From Clavibacter michiganensis (GTDB lineage: Bacteria > Actinomycetota > Actinomycetes > Actinomycetales > Microbacteriaceae): a DNA stretch of 64,000 bases. The translations under genes and the position numbers were made by a program. This document shows, one piece after another, positions 39,779-50,022 of this stretch. Position 1 is the first letter of the stretch. Each line of letters begins with the position of its first letter. Location: the NCBI RefSeq assembly GCF_002151125.1, contig NZ_MDJZ01000017.1, positions 1-64,000 of the forward strand. Reading direction: 5' to 3'. The notes below the pieces were generated by a model. The model saw only the letters and a list, made by a program, of their open reading frames with translations. It searched no databases and was not told the origin of the DNA.

Positions 39779-39787
39779 CGATCCGAC

Positions 39788-40747
39788 ATGCCAGACACCG
39801 CGACGGGATCCCCGACGAGCCACGCCCACGTCTCCCCCTTCGTGGAGATCGCCCGTGCCGACTGGGCGGCCCTCGCCCCCGCCACGCACCTCCCGCTCCG
39901 GGAGACCGAGCTCATCCAGCTGCGCGGGATCGGCGACCGGCTCGACATGCGCGAGGTCGAGGACGTCTACCTGCCGCTCAGCCGCCTGCTGAACCTCTAC
40001 GTCACGGGCACGAAGAAGCTGCACCGCGACACGAGCGCGTTCCTCGGCGAGCGGGCCAAGAGCACGCCGTTCGTCATCGGCGTGGCCGGATCCGTGGCGG
40101 TCGGCAAGTCCACCGTCGCCCGCCTGCTCCGCGAGATGCTGGCGCGCTGGGACGACACCCCGCGCGTCGAGCTCGTGACCACCGACGGCTTCCTGCACCC
40201 GAACGCGGAGCTCGAGCGCCGCGGCCTCATGGAGCGGAAGGGCTTCCCGGAGTCGTACGACCGGCGGGCCCTGCTGCGGTTCGTCACGCAGGTCAAGAGC
40301 GGCGTGCCCGAGGTGCGCGCGCCGTTCTACTCGCACCTCGCCTACGACATCGTGCCGGGCGCCGAGGTCGTCGTCCGCCAGCCGGACGTGCTGATCATCG
40401 AGGGCCTCAACGTGCTGCAGCCGGCGGCGTCCGGCGCGAAGCTCGCCGTGAGCGACCTCTTCGACTTCTCGATCTACGTGGACGCGCGCACCCACGACAT
40501 CGCGCAGTGGTACGAGGAGCGCTTCCTCAGCCTCCAGCGCGGCGCGTTCAGCAACCCGCGCTCGTACTTCCACCGGTACGCGGAGCTCAGCCCGGCCGAG
40601 GCCGTGGAGCGCGCGCGGCGGATCTGGTCGACCATCAACGAGCCGAACCTCGAGCAGAACATCCGCCCCACCCGCTCGCGCGCGACCCTCGTGCTGCGGA
40701 AGGACGCCGACCACTCGGTCGCGAACGTCCTGCTGCGCAAGCTCTGA
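39788..40747 (+). CDS. coaA: type I pantothenate kinase
   Basis: CoaA phosphorylates pantothenate with ATP, the rate-limiting step of CoA synthesis. The 319-aa protein has the P-loop GSVAVGKS at 101-108, [36 protein letters not shown] and the C-terminal [21 protein letters not shown], all typical of the bacterial type I enzyme. It is the only plus-strand gene between 31.8 and 54.8 kb, set between divergent glmS and convergent glmM. Confidence 0.97.
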   Translation: MPDTATGSPTSHAHVSPFVEIARADWAALAPATHLPLRETELIQLRGIGDRLDMREVEDVYLPLSRLLNLYVTGTKKLHRDTSAFLGERAKSTPFVIGVAGSVAVGKSTVARLLREMLARWDDTPRVELVTTDGFLHPNAELERRGLMERKGFPESYDRRALLRFVTQVKSGVPEVRAPFYSHLAYDIVPGAEVVVRQPDVLIIEGLNVLQPAASGAKLAVSDLFDFSIYVDARTHDIAQWYEERFLSLQRGAFSNPRSYFHRYAELSPAEAVERARRIWSTINEPNLEQNIRPTRSRATLVLRKDADHSVANVLLRKL

Positions 40748-40780
40748 CCCGCGCGGTCGGCGCCGCGGTCGGCGCCCGGG

Positions 40781-42130
40781 CTAGATGGCGAGGCGCTCGG
40801 TGACGAGCGCGGCGAGCTCCTCGGCGTGCCGCTCGGCGGTCGCCTGGTCGGCGGCCTCCACCATCACGCGGATCATCGGCTCGGTGCCCGACGCCCGCAT
40901 GAGGATGCGGCCGGTGTCGCCGAGCTCGGCCTCCGCGCGCGCGACGGCGGCGTTCAGCTCGGCGTCGTCGCCCACGCGCTCGCGGTCGACGCCGCGGACG
41001 TTGATCATCACCTGCGGGTAGACGGTCATGACCGAGGCGAGCTCGCGGAGGCTCCTGCCGGTCGCCGCCATCTCGCCGAGCAGCTGGATCCCCGTGAGGA
41101 TGCCGTCGCCGGTCGTCGCGTGCTCCGCGATGACGAGGTGCCCGGACTGCTCGCCGCCGAGGGAGTAGCCGCCCTCGTTCATGGCCTCGAGCACGTAGCG
41201 GTCGCCGACGCGCGTCTGCAGCACCGTGATGTCGTTCTCGGCCATCGCGATGCGGAGGCCGAGGTTGCTCATCACGGTCGCGACCAGCGTGCGCTCGACC
41301 AGCAGGCCGCGGCGGGCCATGGACAGCGCGAGGACGGCCATGATCTGGTCGCCGTCGATGATGGCGCCGGTGTGGTCGACCGCGAGGCAGCGGTCGGCGT
41401 CGCCGTCGTGCGCGATGCCCACGTCGGCGCCGTGCGCGAGGACGGCCTCGGCCAGGAGGTCGAGGTGCGTCGACCCCACGCGGTCGTTGATGTTCATGCC
41501 GTCGGGGTCGTTGCCGATGACGGTGACGCGGGCGCCCGCGTCGGTGAAGACCTCGGGGCTGATGCCGGCCGCCGCGCCGTGCGCGCAGTCGAGGACCACG
41601 TGGATCCCGTCGAGCCGGTGCTGCAGCGTGCCGAGGAGGTGGAGGACGTAGCGGTCCTCGGCGTCCGCGAAGCGGCGGATGCGGCCGACGTCGGCTCCCG
41701 TGGGGAGCAGGACGGGCTCGCTGAGCTGCGCCTCGATGCGGTCCTCGAGCTCATCGGCGAGCTTCCGTCCGCCCGCGGCGAAGAACTTGATCCCGTTGTC
41801 GGGAGCGGGGTTGTGCGACGCGGAGATCATCACGCCGAAGTCGGCGTCGAAGTCCGCGATGAGGTACGCCGTGGCCGGCGTCGGGATGACCCCGGCGTCG
41901 AACACGTCGACGCCGGAGCTCGCGAGGCCGGCGGCCACGGCCGCCGCGATGAACTCGCCGGAGACGCGGGGATCCCGGGCGACGACCGCGACGGGTCGTC
42001 GTCCGGAATCCCGGGCGTCCTGGCCGAGCACGTGCGCGGCGGCCTGGGCCAGGCGCAGGGCGAGGTCCGCGGTGATGGTCTCGCCGTTGGCGAGTCCGCG
42101 GACGCCGTCCGTGCCGAAGAGCCGGGGCAT
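40781..42130 (-). CDS. glmM: phosphoglucosamine mutase
   Basis: GlmM converts glucosamine-6-P to glucosamine-1-P for UDP-GlcNAc, following GlmS. The 449-aa protein has FGTDGVRG at the N-terminus, the phosphoserine loop SASHNP (Ser105), the Mg loop [15 protein letters not shown] as the sugar-binding loop and [14 protein letters not shown] as the phosphate-binding loop. It follows rpsI by 23 nt and may be cotranscribed with rplM-rpsI. The 33-nt gap to convergent coaA contains a GGCGCC-based hairpin. Confidence 0.97.
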   Translation of the reverse strand: MPRLFGTDGVRGLANGETITADLALRLAQAAAHVLGQDARDSGRRPVAVVARDPRVSGEFIAAAVAAGLASSGVDVFDAGVIPTPATAYLIADFDADFGVMISASHNPAPDNGIKFFAAGGRKLADELEDRIEAQLSEPVLLPTGADVGRIRRFADAEDRYVLHLLGTLQHRLDGIHVVLDCAHGAAAGISPEVFTDAGARVTVIGNDPDGMNINDRVGSTHLDLLAEAVLAHGADVGIAHDGDADRCLAVDHTGAIIDGDQIMAVLALSMARRGLLVERTLVATVMSNLGLRIAMAENDITVLQTRVGDRYVLEAMNEGGYSLGGEQSGHLVIAEHATTGDGILTGIQLLGEMAATGRSLRELASVMTVYPQVMINVRGVDRERVGDDAELNAAVARAEAELGDTGRILMRASGTEPMIRVMVEAADQATAERHAEELAALVTERLAI

Positions 42131-42153
42131 GGCTGCCGGTGTGCCCGAGCGCC

Positions 42154-42639
42154 TTAGCGCTTCGAGAACTGCGGCGCCTTGCGGGCCTTCTTGAGTCCGG
42201 CCTTCTTGCGCTCCTTGACGCGCGCGTCGCGGCTGAGGAAGCCGTTCTTCTTCAGCGTCGCGCGGTTGTTCTCCTCGTCGATCTCGTTGAGGGCGCGGGC
42301 GATGCCGAGGCGCAGGGCGCCGGCCTGGCCGGAGGGGCCGCCGCCGGAGATGCGCGCGACGACGTCGTAGCTGCCGAGGAGGTCGAGCACCTTGAACGGG
42401 TCGTTCACGAGCTGCTGGTGCAGCTTGTTGGGGAAGTAGTCCGCGAACTCACGGCCGTTGACCGTGATGCTGCCGGAGCCGGGGACGAGGCGCACGCGGG
42501 CGATGGCCTGCTTGCGTCGTCCGACGGCGCCGCCGGACACGTTGAGGACCGCGCGGGGGGCCTTGGGGGCCTCCTCGTTCGGGGTCTCGGTCGAGAAGCT
42601 CTCGGGAGCCACGTCGAGGGAGTCTGAGATCTGAGCCAC
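42154..42639 (-). CDS. rpsI: 30S ribosomal protein S9
   Basis: S9 sits in the small-subunit head with its C-terminal tail reaching the P-site. The 161-aa form has an acidic/Ser-rich N-terminal extension of about 32 residues before the conserved [20 protein letters not shown]. It ends with the basic tail [12 protein letters not shown]. The GTG at 42639 is preceded by AGAAGGA. It follows rplM as in most bacteria. Confidence 0.97.
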   Translation of the reverse strand: MAQISDSLDVAPESFSTETPNEEAPKAPRAVLNVSGGAVGRRKQAIARVRLVPGSGSITVNGREFADYFPNKLHQQLVNDPFKVLDLLGSYDVVARISGGGPSGQAGALRLGIARALNEIDEENNRATLKKNGFLSRDARVKERKKAGLKKARKAPQFSKR

Positions 42640-42689
42640 TGGGTTCGATTCCTTCTGAGGTCTTTGGTCGTCGCTGTCGGCAGCCGGGG

Positions 42690-43136
42690 CTACTGAGCGA
42701 CCTGGCCGAGGATGTACGGGGTGGGCTGCTGGGCAGCGTGGGGGTGCTCGGGGCCCGCGTAGACCTTGAGCTTCTTCAGCTGCGCCGCACCCAGCGAGTT
42801 CTTCGGCAGCATGCCGCGGATGGCCTTCTCGACCGCGCGCGTGGGGTGCTTCTCGAGCATCTCGACGTAGGTCATCGAGGAGAGGCCGCCCGGGTAGCCG
42901 GAGTGGCGGTAGGCCAGCTTCTTCTCGAGCTTCTGGCCCGTCAGCGCCACCTTGTCGGCGTTGACGATGATCACGAAGTCGCCCATGTCCATGTGGGGGG
43001 CGAACGTGGCCTTGTGCTTGCCGCGCAGCAGCGCGGCGGCGTGGCTGGCGAGACGGCCGAGGACGATGTCCTGGGCGTCGATGACGACCCAGTCGTGCTG
43101 GACCTCACTGGCCTTGGGGGAATAGGTGCGCGTCAT
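42690..43136 (-). CDS. rplM: 50S ribosomal protein L13
   Basis: L13 is an early-assembly large-subunit protein. The 148-aa product shows [32 protein letters not shown] and [10 protein letters not shown]. The frame is open to 43295, but ATG 43136 gives the conserved MTRTYSPK start with a GAAGG ribosome-binding site. A 120-nt leader runs back to a promoter that overlaps the truA 3' end. Confidence 0.97.
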   Translation of the reverse strand: MTRTYSPKASEVQHDWVVIDAQDIVLGRLASHAAALLRGKHKATFAPHMDMGDFVIIVNADKVALTGQKLEKKLAYRHSGYPGGLSSMTYVEMLEKHPTRAVEKAIRGMLPKNSLGAAQLKKLKVYAGPEHPHAAQQPTPYILGQVAQ

Positions 43137-43266
43137 TGATCTGACTGCCTTCTTTTCGAGGTGAGATGGTCGTGGATCCCGCTCCGTGGGCGTTCTGACG
43201 AGAACGCATCCGGTGGAGGGCTCAACCTTGTACGTCGTCGCACGCGGACGTGCAGACAACCGGTTC

Positions 43267-43295
43267 AGAGTACGCGATCCCGGCCCGTCAGGCAA
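43267..43295 (-). promoter_or_regulatory. rplM-rpsI promoter
   Basis: Minus strand: -35 TTGCCT (43290-43295), 17-nt spacer, -10 TACTCT (43267-43272). It closely resembles the infA promoter, including GGGAT in the spacer. It overlaps the last codons of truA. Confidence 0.65.
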
Positions 43296-44277
43296 TCCCG
43301 GGCGTGTCGGCCAGCCGGGCGAGGTCGCGCGCGGCCACCTCGGCGCCCTCGGACACCGGATCCACCTCGTGCGCGCCGCGCCGTGCCCGGGTGATCTCGT
43401 TCCGCGCCGCGAGCTCCTCGTCCGGCGGGTAGCCGACGCGCTCGAGCACGAGGCCCCGCGCGGGCATCACGGTGAACTCGCTCGTCCGCTCCCGCAGCTC
43501 CAGCAGCTGGCGCAGCCGGGCGACGCCCACCCTGCCGGCGGCGGCCGCGACGCACGCGCCGACGAGCGCACGCACCATGCTGTGGCAGAAGGCGTCCGCC
43601 CGCACGACCGCCTCGAGCGCGCCGTCGGCCGCCCGCGTCCACGTCAGCACCTGCAGGGTGCGGATGGTGGACGCGCCCTCACGGGGCTTGCAGTAGGCCG
43701 CGAAGTCGTGGAGGCCGAGGAGCGCGTCAGCCGCCTCCTGCAGCACGCGCGGGTCCAGCGCCGCCGGGACCTCGACCGTGCGGTGCCGCTGGAGCGGGTC
43801 GCGGGGGCCGGAGGCGTCGGAGATCCGGTAGCGGTACGCCCGCCAGGTCGCGGAGAAGCGCGCGTCGAAGCCCGCGGGCGCGGGCGCGCAGGCGAGCACG
43901 ACGACGTCGGAGCGCGCGCCGAGCACGCCGTTCAGCCGGCGCGCGAGGGCGGCGGCGGCGCGCTCCGCGGACGGGACGTGCGGCGGCCGACCCGCGTCCG
44001 CGTCGGCCGCACGGCCCCGCGGCGCCCGGTCGAGGGAGGCGATCTGCGCGTCCGCGAGGTCGAGGTGGGCGACCTGGCCGGTCGCGTGGACGCCCGCGTC
44101 GGTGCGGCCGGCGACCACGAGCGTCGGCGCGGGAGGCGTCCGGGCGAGCAGCTGCGCGAGCGCGTCCTCGAGGACGCCCTGCACGGTGCGGAGACCCGGC
44201 TGCTTGGCCCAGCCGGCGAATCCCGTGCCGTCGTACGCGACGTCGAGGCGGACGCGCGCGCCGCCGTCCTCCGTCAT
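43288..44277 (-). CDS. truA: tRNA pseudouridine(38-40) synthase
   Basis: TruA isomerises uridines 38-40 in the anticodon arm. The 329-aa protein has [18 protein letters not shown], the catalytic Asp60 in [11 protein letters not shown], and [11 protein letters not shown] near residue 238. It is longer than E. coli TruA (270 aa) through a charged insertion around 82-110 and a C-terminal tail of about 30 residues. ATG 44277 overlaps the stop of the GNAT gene as ATGA. Confidence 0.95.
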   Translation of the reverse strand: MTEDGGARVRLDVAYDGTGFAGWAKQPGLRTVQGVLEDALAQLLARTPPAPTLVVAGRTDAGVHATGQVAHLDLADAQIASLDRAPRGRAADADAGRPPHVPSAERAAAALARRLNGVLGARSDVVVLACAPAPAGFDARFSATWRAYRYRISDASGPRDPLQRHRTVEVPAALDPRVLQEAADALLGLHDFAAYCKPREGASTIRTLQVLTWTRAADGALEAVVRADAFCHSMVRALVGACVAAAAGRVGVARLRQLLELRERTSEFTVMPARGLVLERVGYPPDEELAARNEITRARRGAHEVDPVSEGAEVAARDLARLADTPGIA

Positions 44278-45365
44278 CGGGCGGCGGATCCCCGCGGCCG
44301 GGTCGTCCCGACCTCCCGCTCGTGCACGGCCGTGCGCGTGGCCTGCGTGAACCCGACGTGCTCGTACAGGTCGAGCGCGCCCGTGGGGCTGTCGTAGTCG
44401 ACGTCGAGGACCGCGCGCTGGAGGCCCTCGGCGCGGAAGCCCGCGAACGCCGCCGACAGCAGCGCCTGGGCGAGCCGGCGGCCGCGGAACTCGCGGCGCA
44501 CGCCGACGAGGCCGATGTACGCGGACGAGTAGCCGGCGGCTTCCCAGTGGTCCGGGTACACCTCCGCCAGCGCGAAGCCGGCGACGACCGCGTCCTCGCC
44601 GTCACCGGTCACCGCGATGACCGACAGGTCGCCGCGCGCGGTCGGCAGCGACAGGAACGCCTCCCAGCGCTCGACGCTGATGGGCTCGGATCCCCAGTGA
44701 TCCCGGAACACCTCGTTCTTGGCCTGGCGCGTGCGCTCCCACCACTCGCGGGAGACCGGGATCAGCCGCAGGCCCTCGGGGGACGGGACCTCGGGGAGGT
44801 CGGCTGCGAGGTCACGGTGCATCTCGACGAAGTAGCGGCCGATGCCGAACCCCCGCGACGCGAGGAGCGCCGCGGCGCCCGCGTCCTCCGCCCGGGCCTC
44901 GGTCGACAGGCGCGTCGGGACGGGCTCCTCGACGTGCGCGGCGGGCTGGGCGACCGCGAGCTTCTGCGTCGCCCGGGCGATCTGCCAGTCGAGCAGGCGT
45001 CCGCCGATGCCCGTGCGCCGGAGGTCGGGTCGGACGGCGCCGGAGACGTCCGCGCGCACGACGGCCTCGTCGTCGGGCTTGACGATCGCGTGGCCCTCCG
45101 CGGCGAGGCGGCCGTCGGCGTCCACGGCCACGATGCCGTCGCGGGCGACGTCCACGTAGGAGAACCCGAGCGCCATGGCGATCTCCTCACGGGAGGCGCG
45201 GTACTCGGGGTGGTCGGCGTCCGCGACCGCGCTCTGCAGCTCCACGAGCGCATCGACGTCGTCGAGCGACATGGCGCGCCACGTGATGCCGTCGGGGCCC
45301 TCGGGGAGCGGGATCGCGGTGGTGGAGGAGGCGTCGTCCGGCATGGTCGTGCTGCTGTCGGTCAT
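44274..45365 (-). CDS. tandem-GNAT acetyltransferase
   Basis: A 363-aa protein with two GNAT modules. The first (about 20-150) has AVRPDLRRTGIGGRLLDWQ as its acetyl-CoA segment; the second (about 195-350) has VRREFRGRRLAQALLSAAF and YEHVGFTQ near the end. The layout recalls mycothiol synthase MshD, but the sequence is not enough to assign it, so no substrate is given. ATG 45365 is preferred to the upstream ATG at 45395 because TACCCT lies exactly 6 nt before it. Translationally coupled to truA. Confidence 0.88.
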   Translation of the reverse strand: MTDSSTTMPDDASSTTAIPLPEGPDGITWRAMSLDDVDALVELQSAVADADHPEYRASREEIAMALGFSYVDVARDGIVAVDADGRLAAEGHAIVKPDDEAVVRADVSGAVRPDLRRTGIGGRLLDWQIARATQKLAVAQPAAHVEEPVPTRLSTEARAEDAGAAALLASRGFGIGRYFVEMHRDLAADLPEVPSPEGLRLIPVSREWWERTRQAKNEVFRDHWGSEPISVERWEAFLSLPTARGDLSVIAVTGDGEDAVVAGFALAEVYPDHWEAAGYSSAYIGLVGVRREFRGRRLAQALLSAAFAGFRAEGLQRAVLDVDYDSPTGALDLYEHVGFTQATRTAVHEREVGTTRPRGSAAR

Positions 45366-45371
45366 CCGTCC

Positions 45372-45377
45372 AGGGTA
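45372..45377 (-). promoter_or_regulatory. candidate -10 (TACCCT) of leaderless GNAT-truA
   Basis: TACCCT ends 6 nt before the ATG at 45365. Confidence 0.4.
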
Positions 45378-45419
45378 GCGGGGCGCCGGCGGCATCTCCC
45401 GAGCCCTGCGGCGGACGCG

Positions 45420-45456
45420 CGAGAGCCCCCGTCGCGCGGGGCGACGGGGGCTCTCG
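45420..45456 (-). terminator. terminator of the infA-rplQ operon
   Basis: A perfect 16-bp stem (cgagagcccccgtcgc) with a 5-nt loop starts 13 nt after the rplQ stop. Confidence 0.9.
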
Positions 45457-45469
45457 GGTGATGCGGGCG

Positions 45470-46033
45470 CTACTTGTCGGACTTCTCCGCGGCGTCGGCC
45501 TCGACCTCGGCGGCGGCCTCGTCGGTCGCCTCCGCGGGGGTCTCGTCGGTGTGCTCGACGGCGTCGGTCTCCTCGACGGGGACCTCGGACTCCTCGGCCT
45601 CCACCTCGGCGACCGGGGCCGCGGCGGCCGGAGCCGTCGCGGTCGTGGTGCGCGAGGAGCGGACCTTCGGGGTCACGGGCTCGAGCACGAGCTCGATCTG
45701 CACCATGGGGGCGTTGTCGCCCTTGCGGAAGCCGAGCTTGGTGATGCGCGTGTAGCCGCCGTCGCGCTCGGCGACGAGGGGCGCGATCTCCGTGAAGAGC
45801 TCGTGCACGACGCTCTTCGAGGGGATGATCCCCATGACGCGGCGGCGGGCGTGCAGGTCGCCGCGCTTGGCGAACGTCACGAGGCGCTCGGCGACGGGAC
45901 GCAGGCGCTTGGCCTTCGTCTCGGTCGTCTTGATGGACTTGTGCTCGAAGAGGCTCTGGGCCAGGTTCGCGAGCATGAGGCGCTCGTGCGCCGGGCCGCC
46001 TCCGAGGCGGGGACCCTTGGTGGGCTTGGGCAT
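45470..46033 (-). CDS. rplQ: 50S ribosomal protein L17
   Basis: L17 lies near the exit tunnel of the large subunit. Residues 1-120 are the conserved core ([34 protein letters not shown]). The remaining about 65 residues are an Ala/Glu/Asp/Thr-rich acidic extension, absent from E. coli L17 but seen in actinobacteria. ATG 46033; last gene of the infA-rpmJ-rpsM-rpsK-rpoA-rplQ transcript. Confidence 0.97.
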   Translation of the reverse strand: MPKPTKGPRLGGGPAHERLMLANLAQSLFEHKSIKTTETKAKRLRPVAERLVTFAKRGDLHARRRVMGIIPSKSVVHELFTEIAPLVAERDGGYTRITKLGFRKGDNAPMVQIELVLEPVTPKVRSSRTTTATAPAAAAPVAEVEAEESEVPVEETDAVEHTDETPAEATDEAAAEVEADAAEKSDK

Positions 46034-46085
46034 GGTCTTGTCTCCGTAGGTGTCGAAAGAAGGCGTACGGCCGAGGCCGGACGGA

Positions 46086-47081
46086 TCAGTTGGTGGTGGT
46101 CTCGTCCTCGTCGTAGCTGTAGTAGTGCGCGCCGTCGAAGCCGGGGACGGCGTCCTTCAGCGACAGACCGAGCTCGACCAGCTTGTCCTTGACCTCATCC
46201 ACCGACTTCTGTCCGAAGTTGCGGATGTTCATGAGCTGCGTCTCCGAGAGGGCGACGAGCTCGCTGACGTTGTTGATGCCCTCGCGCTTGAGGCAGTTGT
46301 ACGACCGGACCGAGAGGTCGAGGTCCTCGATGGGCATCGACAGCTCGGAGCTGAGGACGGCGTCGACCGGCGCGGGGCCGATCTCGATGCCCTCGGCGGC
46401 CGAGTTGAGCTCGCGCGCCAGGCCGAACAGCTCGGTGAGCGTGCGACCGGCGGATGCGATGGCGTCGCGCGGCGTGATGGCCGACTTCGTCTCGACGTCG
46501 ACCACCAGGCGGTCGAAGTCGGTGCGCTCGCCGGCACGGGTGGCCTCGACGCGGTAGGTGACCTTGAGCACGGGCGAGTAGATCGAGTCGACCGGGATCT
46601 GGCCGGCCTCGCTGAACTCGCTGCGGTTCTGGGTCGCGGAGACGTAGCCGCGGCCGCGCTCGATCGTGAGCTCCAGCTCGAACTTCGCCTTCTCGTTGAG
46701 CGTGGCGATGACGAGCTCGGGGTTGTGGATCTCGACGCCGGCCGGAGCCGAGATGTCGGCAGCCGTGACCTGGCCCGCACCCTGCTTGCGCAGGTACGCG
46801 GTGATCGGCTCGTCGTGCTCGCTGGAGACGACGAGGCCCTTGATGTTGAGGATGATCTCGGTCACGTCCTCCTTCACGCCGGGGACGGTGCTGAACTCGT
46901 GCAGCACGCCGTCGATCCGGATGCTGGTGACGGCCGCGCCGGGGATGGACGAGAGGAGGGTGCGGCGGAGCGAGTTGCCGAGCGTGTAGCCGAAGCCGGG
47001 CTCGAGCGGCTCGATGACGAACCGCGAGCGGAACTCCGAGATCTGCTCCTCGGTGAGGGTGGGGCGCTGCGCAATGAGCAC
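46086..47081 (-). CDS. rpoA: RNA polymerase alpha subunit
   Basis: RpoA nucleates polymerase assembly and contacts promoters and activators. The 331-aa protein has the N-terminal assembly domain ([20 protein letters not shown]) and the C-terminal domain ([34 protein letters not shown]). The GTG start at 47081 gives the usual [13 protein letters not shown]-terminus, with AAAGGA 9 nt upstream. The frame runs on to 47177 but upstream codons are not conserved. A long spacer with stable hairpins separates it from rpsK. Confidence 0.97.
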   Translation of the reverse strand: MLIAQRPTLTEEQISEFRSRFVIEPLEPGFGYTLGNSLRRTLLSSIPGAAVTSIRIDGVLHEFSTVPGVKEDVTEIILNIKGLVVSSEHDEPITAYLRKQGAGQVTAADISAPAGVEIHNPELVIATLNEKAKFELELTIERGRGYVSATQNRSEFSEAGQIPVDSIYSPVLKVTYRVEATRAGERTDFDRLVVDVETKSAITPRDAIASAGRTLTELFGLARELNSAAEGIEIGPAPVDAVLSSELSMPIEDLDLSVRSYNCLKREGINNVSELVALSETQLMNIRNFGQKSVDEVKDKLVELGLSLKDAVPGFDGAHYYSYDEDETTTN

Positions 47082-47184
47082 TGTGTTGTTTCCTTTCGGC
47101 GAGGCGACCGATATATGACGCCTGCGATGCCCCCCGGGTGGCGGCCCGGGCGGGTAGAGATTTGGTCGATCGGACACACGGCGG

Positions 47185-47233
47185 ATCGGCCGACGCCGTC
47201 CCCTCCTGGTGGAGCGGGACGGCAGCGGCCGAT
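47185..47233 (-). other. large hairpin in the rpsK-rpoA gap
   Basis: An 18-position inverted repeat (16 Watson-Crick pairs, one G-U in the RNA, one mismatch) with a 13-nt loop begins 9 nt after the rpsK stop. It may be a partial terminator, processing site or attenuator. This is the place where most actinobacteria carry rpsD. Confidence 0.75.
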
Positions 47234-47242
47234 CAGCGCGCG

Positions 47243-47641
47243 CTAGACGCGGCGGCGCTTGGGCGGGCGGCAGCCGTTGTGCGCCTGCGGGGTGACGTCG
47301 TTGATCGAGCCCACCTCGAGGCCGGCGGCCTGGAGCGAGCGGATCGCGGTCTCACGGCCGGAGCCGGGTCCCTTGACGAACACGTCGACCTTCTTCATGC
47401 CGTGCTCCTGCGCCTGGCGGGCGGCCGACTCAGCGGCGAGCTGCGCGGCGAACGGCGTCGACTTGCGCGACCCGTTGTAGCCGACGACGCCCGAGGACGC
47501 CCAGCTGATGACGGCGCCGGTCGGGTCCGTGATCGAGACGATGGTGTTGTTGAAGGTGCTCTTGATGTGGGCCTGGCCCACGGCGATGTTCTTCTTGTCC
47601 TTGCGGCGCGGCTTGCGAACAGCCGACTTGGGTGCTGCCAT
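47243..47641 (-). CDS. rpsK: 30S ribosomal protein S11
   Basis: S11 forms the small-subunit platform near the E-site. The 132-aa protein has [40 protein letters not shown] and the basic end [13 protein letters not shown] 47641 with AGGAGAAT upstream. It lies 43 nt downstream of rpsM. Confidence 0.98.
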
Positions 47642-47684
47642 GGAATTCTCCTGTGTCTACGGGTGGCGAGGCGCGGGCCGAGGC

Positions 47685-48059
47685 CTAGCGCGCCTTCTTC
47701 TTGCCGGCTACGGTGCGCTTCGGGCCCTTGCGGGTACGAGCGTTGGTCTTCGTGCGCTGCCCGTGGACAGGGAGGCCGCGGCGGTGGCGGATGCCCTCGT
47801 AGCTGCCGATCTCGACCTTGCGGCGGATGTCGGCGGCCACCTCGCGGCGGAGGTCGCCCTCCACCTTGAAGTTCCCGTCGATGTAGTCGCGGAGGGCGAT
47901 GAGCTGGTCGTCGCTCAGGTCCTTGACGCGGATGTTCTTGTCGATGCCGGTGTCCTCGAGGGTCTTGACGCTCGAGGTGCGGCCGACGCCGTAGATGTAC
48001 GTGAGTGCGATCTCGACGCGCTTGTCGCGCGGGAGGTCGACGCCTGCTAGACGTGCCAT
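47685..48059 (-). CDS. rpsM: 30S ribosomal protein S13
   Basis: S13 bridges the small-subunit head to 50S and to P-site tRNA. The 124-aa product shows [21 protein letters not shown]... pattern, [12 protein letters not shown]-like helix region and the basic [18 protein letters not shown] tail. ATG 48059 with CAGGAGAAG upstream. A 154-nt spacer before it (back to rpmJ) contains a CATCGG/CCGATG stem at about 48105-48123. Confidence 0.98.
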   Translation of the reverse strand: MARLAGVDLPRDKRVEIALTYIYGVGRTSSVKTLEDTGIDKNIRVKDLSDDQLIALRDYIDGNFKVEGDLRREVAADIRRKVEIGSYEGIRHRRGLPVHGQRTKTNARTRKGPKRTVAGKKKAR

Positions 48060-48213
48060 TGAGGCTTCTCCTGGTGATGGATGGAGGTCTGCAGCAGAGC
48101 CTGTGCATCGGCCTCCGACCGATGGTGTCCCCCGGATCCCTCAGGACCCCGGCTTCCGGCGCTGCTGTCGTGCTCTTCTTATGTGGTGCGGTGGTGCCGT
48201 GCGATCGTGCTGA

Positions 48214-48327
48214 CTAGCCCTGGACCTGCTTGTGTCGCGGGTTCTCGCAGATGATGCGCACGCGGCCGTTGCGTCGGATGACCTTGCACTTCTCGCAGAT
48301 CCTCTTGACGCTGGGGTTGACCTTCAT
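48214..48327 (-). CDS. rpmJ: 50S ribosomal protein L36
   Basis: A 37-aa protein starting [15 protein letters not shown] and ending NPRHKQVQG. It has the zinc-binding C-x2-C...C-x4-H pattern (Cys11, Cys14, Cys27, His32), so it is the zinc-containing C+ form. ATG 48327 with GGAAGC just upstream. It lies 71 nt after infA. Confidence 0.97.
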   Translation of the reverse strand: MKVNPSVKRICEKCKVIRRNGRVRIICENPRHKQVQG

Positions 48328-48398
48328 GATGCTTCCTTGCTTTCGTTCTCGCTGGCCTCGTGCCTCCGCGGATGCGGGGCCGTTCCTTCGCAGCAGGC

Positions 48399-48620
48399 CT
48401 ACTTGTAGCGGTAGACGATCCGGCCGCGGGTGAGGTCGTACGGGCTCAGCTCCACGATCACGCGGTCCTCGGGGAGGATGCGGATGTAGTGCTGACGCAT
48501 CTTGCCCGAGATGTGGGCGAGGACCTTGTGCCCGTTGCTCAGCTCAACGCGGAACATCGCGTTCGGCAGAGCTTCGACAACTCCGCCTTCGATCTCGATG
48601 ACGCCGTCTTTCTTGGCCAT
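48399..48620 (-). CDS. infA: translation initiation factor IF-1
   Basis: IF-1 binds the ribosomal A-site during initiation. The 73-aa OB-fold protein ([50 protein letters not shown]) has standard length. ATG 48620 has only a weak ribosome-binding site. It begins the transcript that continues to rplQ, about 100 nt after a good promoter. Confidence 0.98.
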
Positions 48621-48726
48621 ATACTCACTGTCGCTAGAGGTGGTGTCTGCTGTTCGTGCGGATGCGCATCATGGTGAAGCGCAGGTGCCCGTGGCACGCC
48701 GGGAGGCGGCTGAGCACCAAGGGTCG

Positions 48727-48755
48727 AGAGTACGGCATCCCCGGGCGTGTCGCAA
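48727..48755 (-). promoter_or_regulatory. infA operon promoter
   Basis: Minus strand: -35 TTGCGA (48750-48755), 17-nt spacer, -10 TACTCT (48727-48732). The GGGATGCCGTACTCT stretch nearly repeats the rplM promoter. The leader is about 100 nt. Confidence 0.65.
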
Positions 48756-48809
48756 TTCTCCCCGCGTGTCGCGGGCGGATCCGCGGATCCTGCGCTAGCG
48801 GGACGCACG

Positions 48810-48839
48810 ACGGGCCGGACGGTCACCCGCCCGGCCCGT
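48810..48839 (-). terminator. mtl operon terminator
   Basis: A 9-bp GC stem (acgggccgg / ccggcccgt) encloses a 12-nt loop with a second small dyad. It lies 13 nt beyond the mtlD stop and separates mtlD from the infA promoter. Confidence 0.6.
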
Positions 48840-48852
48840 GCTGGTGCATCCG

Positions 48853-50022
48853 CTACGCGCGATGACGCGGGGCGCTCCGGTGGTCCGCCTGCGCGGCGTC
48901 GACGAGGGCGACGAGGTCGGCGGTCAGCGGGTGCTGGTCCGTGAGACCCGTCACGCGCCGCACCAGGTCGGCGGCCGTGTCCGTCGCGAGCAGGCCCTGC
49001 AGCTCGAGCGCCTGCGGGTCGCCCGCCGGGTCGAAGCGGAGCGCCTGGCCCATCGCGCGCACCAGGGCGTCGTGCGGGAGGCCGCGCTCGGCGAGCTGCG
49101 ACGCGGGGCCGACGAACCGCTCCTCGCGGGAGAGCTTGCGCAGCGGCTGGCGGCCGACGCGCTCGACGGTGTCCGCGAGCGCCGCGTTGGCGAAGCGCGC
49201 GAGGTTCTTCTCGCGGTACGCCGTCTGCTCGGCCTCGTCGAGCCCGTGCTTCGCGACGAGCAGCGCGCTCGTCTCCTCGAGCACCTGCCGCACCTCGTCG
49301 GCGACCTCGGGGATCGCCATCGCGTCCGACTGGCTCACGGCGCCGCGCGCGTACCCGTGGTAGGCGACGGTCGCGTGGCCGGTGTTGACCGTGAAGAGCT
49401 TGCGCTCGATGTAGGGCGCGAGGTCGTCGACGAACGTGGCGCCGGGGATCTCGGGCACGGCGTCGCCGAACGGCGCGCGCTCCACGACCCACTCCGAGAA
49501 GTCCTCCACGGTGACGTCGAGGCCCGCCGCGGGATCCTGGTTCGGCACGATGCGGTCGACGGCCGTGTTCGCGAAGACCGCGCGGGTGAGCGCCTCGGCC
49601 TCGTCCCCGAGCGCGGCCTGGATCTCGGCGCGGAGCGTGTCCGTCGCGTTGATCGCGTTCTCGCACGCCATCACCGCGACCGGGCCGAGGTCGGCGGACC
49701 GCGCGCGGAGGCCGGCGGCGATCGCGGGCGCGACGAAGCGGAGGATGTTCGGGCCGACCGCGGTGGTGACGACGTCGGCGGTCGCGATCTCGGCGATCAG
49801 CGCCTCGCCGTCGGCCGCGCTGTCGATCGCGCGGAAGCCCGTGACGGTCCAGTCGCGCGCGTGCGGCCCCACCTCGGTGACCCGGTAGGAGTCGGCGGAG
49901 GCGAGGTGGCCGATGAGCTCGGCGTTGACGTCGGCGAACACGACCTCGTAGCCGGCCTCGTGCAGGATCAGCCCGACGAAGCCGCGCCCGATGTTGCCGG
50001 CGCCGAAGTGGACGGCCTTCAC
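48853..50022 (-). CDS. mtlD: mannitol-1-phosphate 5-dehydrogenase
   Basis: MtlD oxidises mannitol-1-P to fructose-6-P with NAD+, bringing PTS-imported mannitol into glycolysis. The 389-aa protein has an N-terminal Rossmann fold ([17 protein letters not shown]) and the long-chain dehydrogenase C-terminal domain with [20 protein letters not shown] (catalytic Lys region). GTG 50022 overlaps the mtlF stop as GTGA. Last gene of the block. Confidence 0.96.
   Translation of the reverse strand: MKAVHFGAGNIGRGFVGLILHEAGYEVVFADVNAELIGHLASADSYRVTEVGPHARDWTVTGFRAIDSAADGEALIAEIATADVVTTAVGPNILRFVAPAIAAGLRARSADLGPVAVMACENAINATDTLRAEIQAALGDEAEALTRAVFANTAVDRIVPNQDPAAGLDVTVEDFSEWVVERAPFGDAVPEIPGATFVDDLAPYIERKLFTVNTGHATVAYHGYARGAVSQSDAMAIPEVADEVRQVLEETSALLVAKHGLDEAEQTAYREKNLARFANAALADTVERVGRQPLRKLSREERFVGPASQLAERGLPHDALVRAMGQALRFDPAGDPQALELQGLLATDTAADLVRRVTGLTDQHPLTADLVALVDAAQADHRSAPRHRA

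Noticed and set aside
39679-39787. A glmS ribozyme in the glmS leader
   Set aside because: The putative transcript starts at or next to the ATG, leaving no leader; glmS ribozymes are mainly a Firmicutes feature.
40755-40780. GGCGCC-based hairpin between coaA and glmM as a bidirectional terminator
   Set aside because: The stem is built from a short self-complementary repeat (gcggtcggcgcc twice) and is no stronger than expected in such GC-rich DNA.
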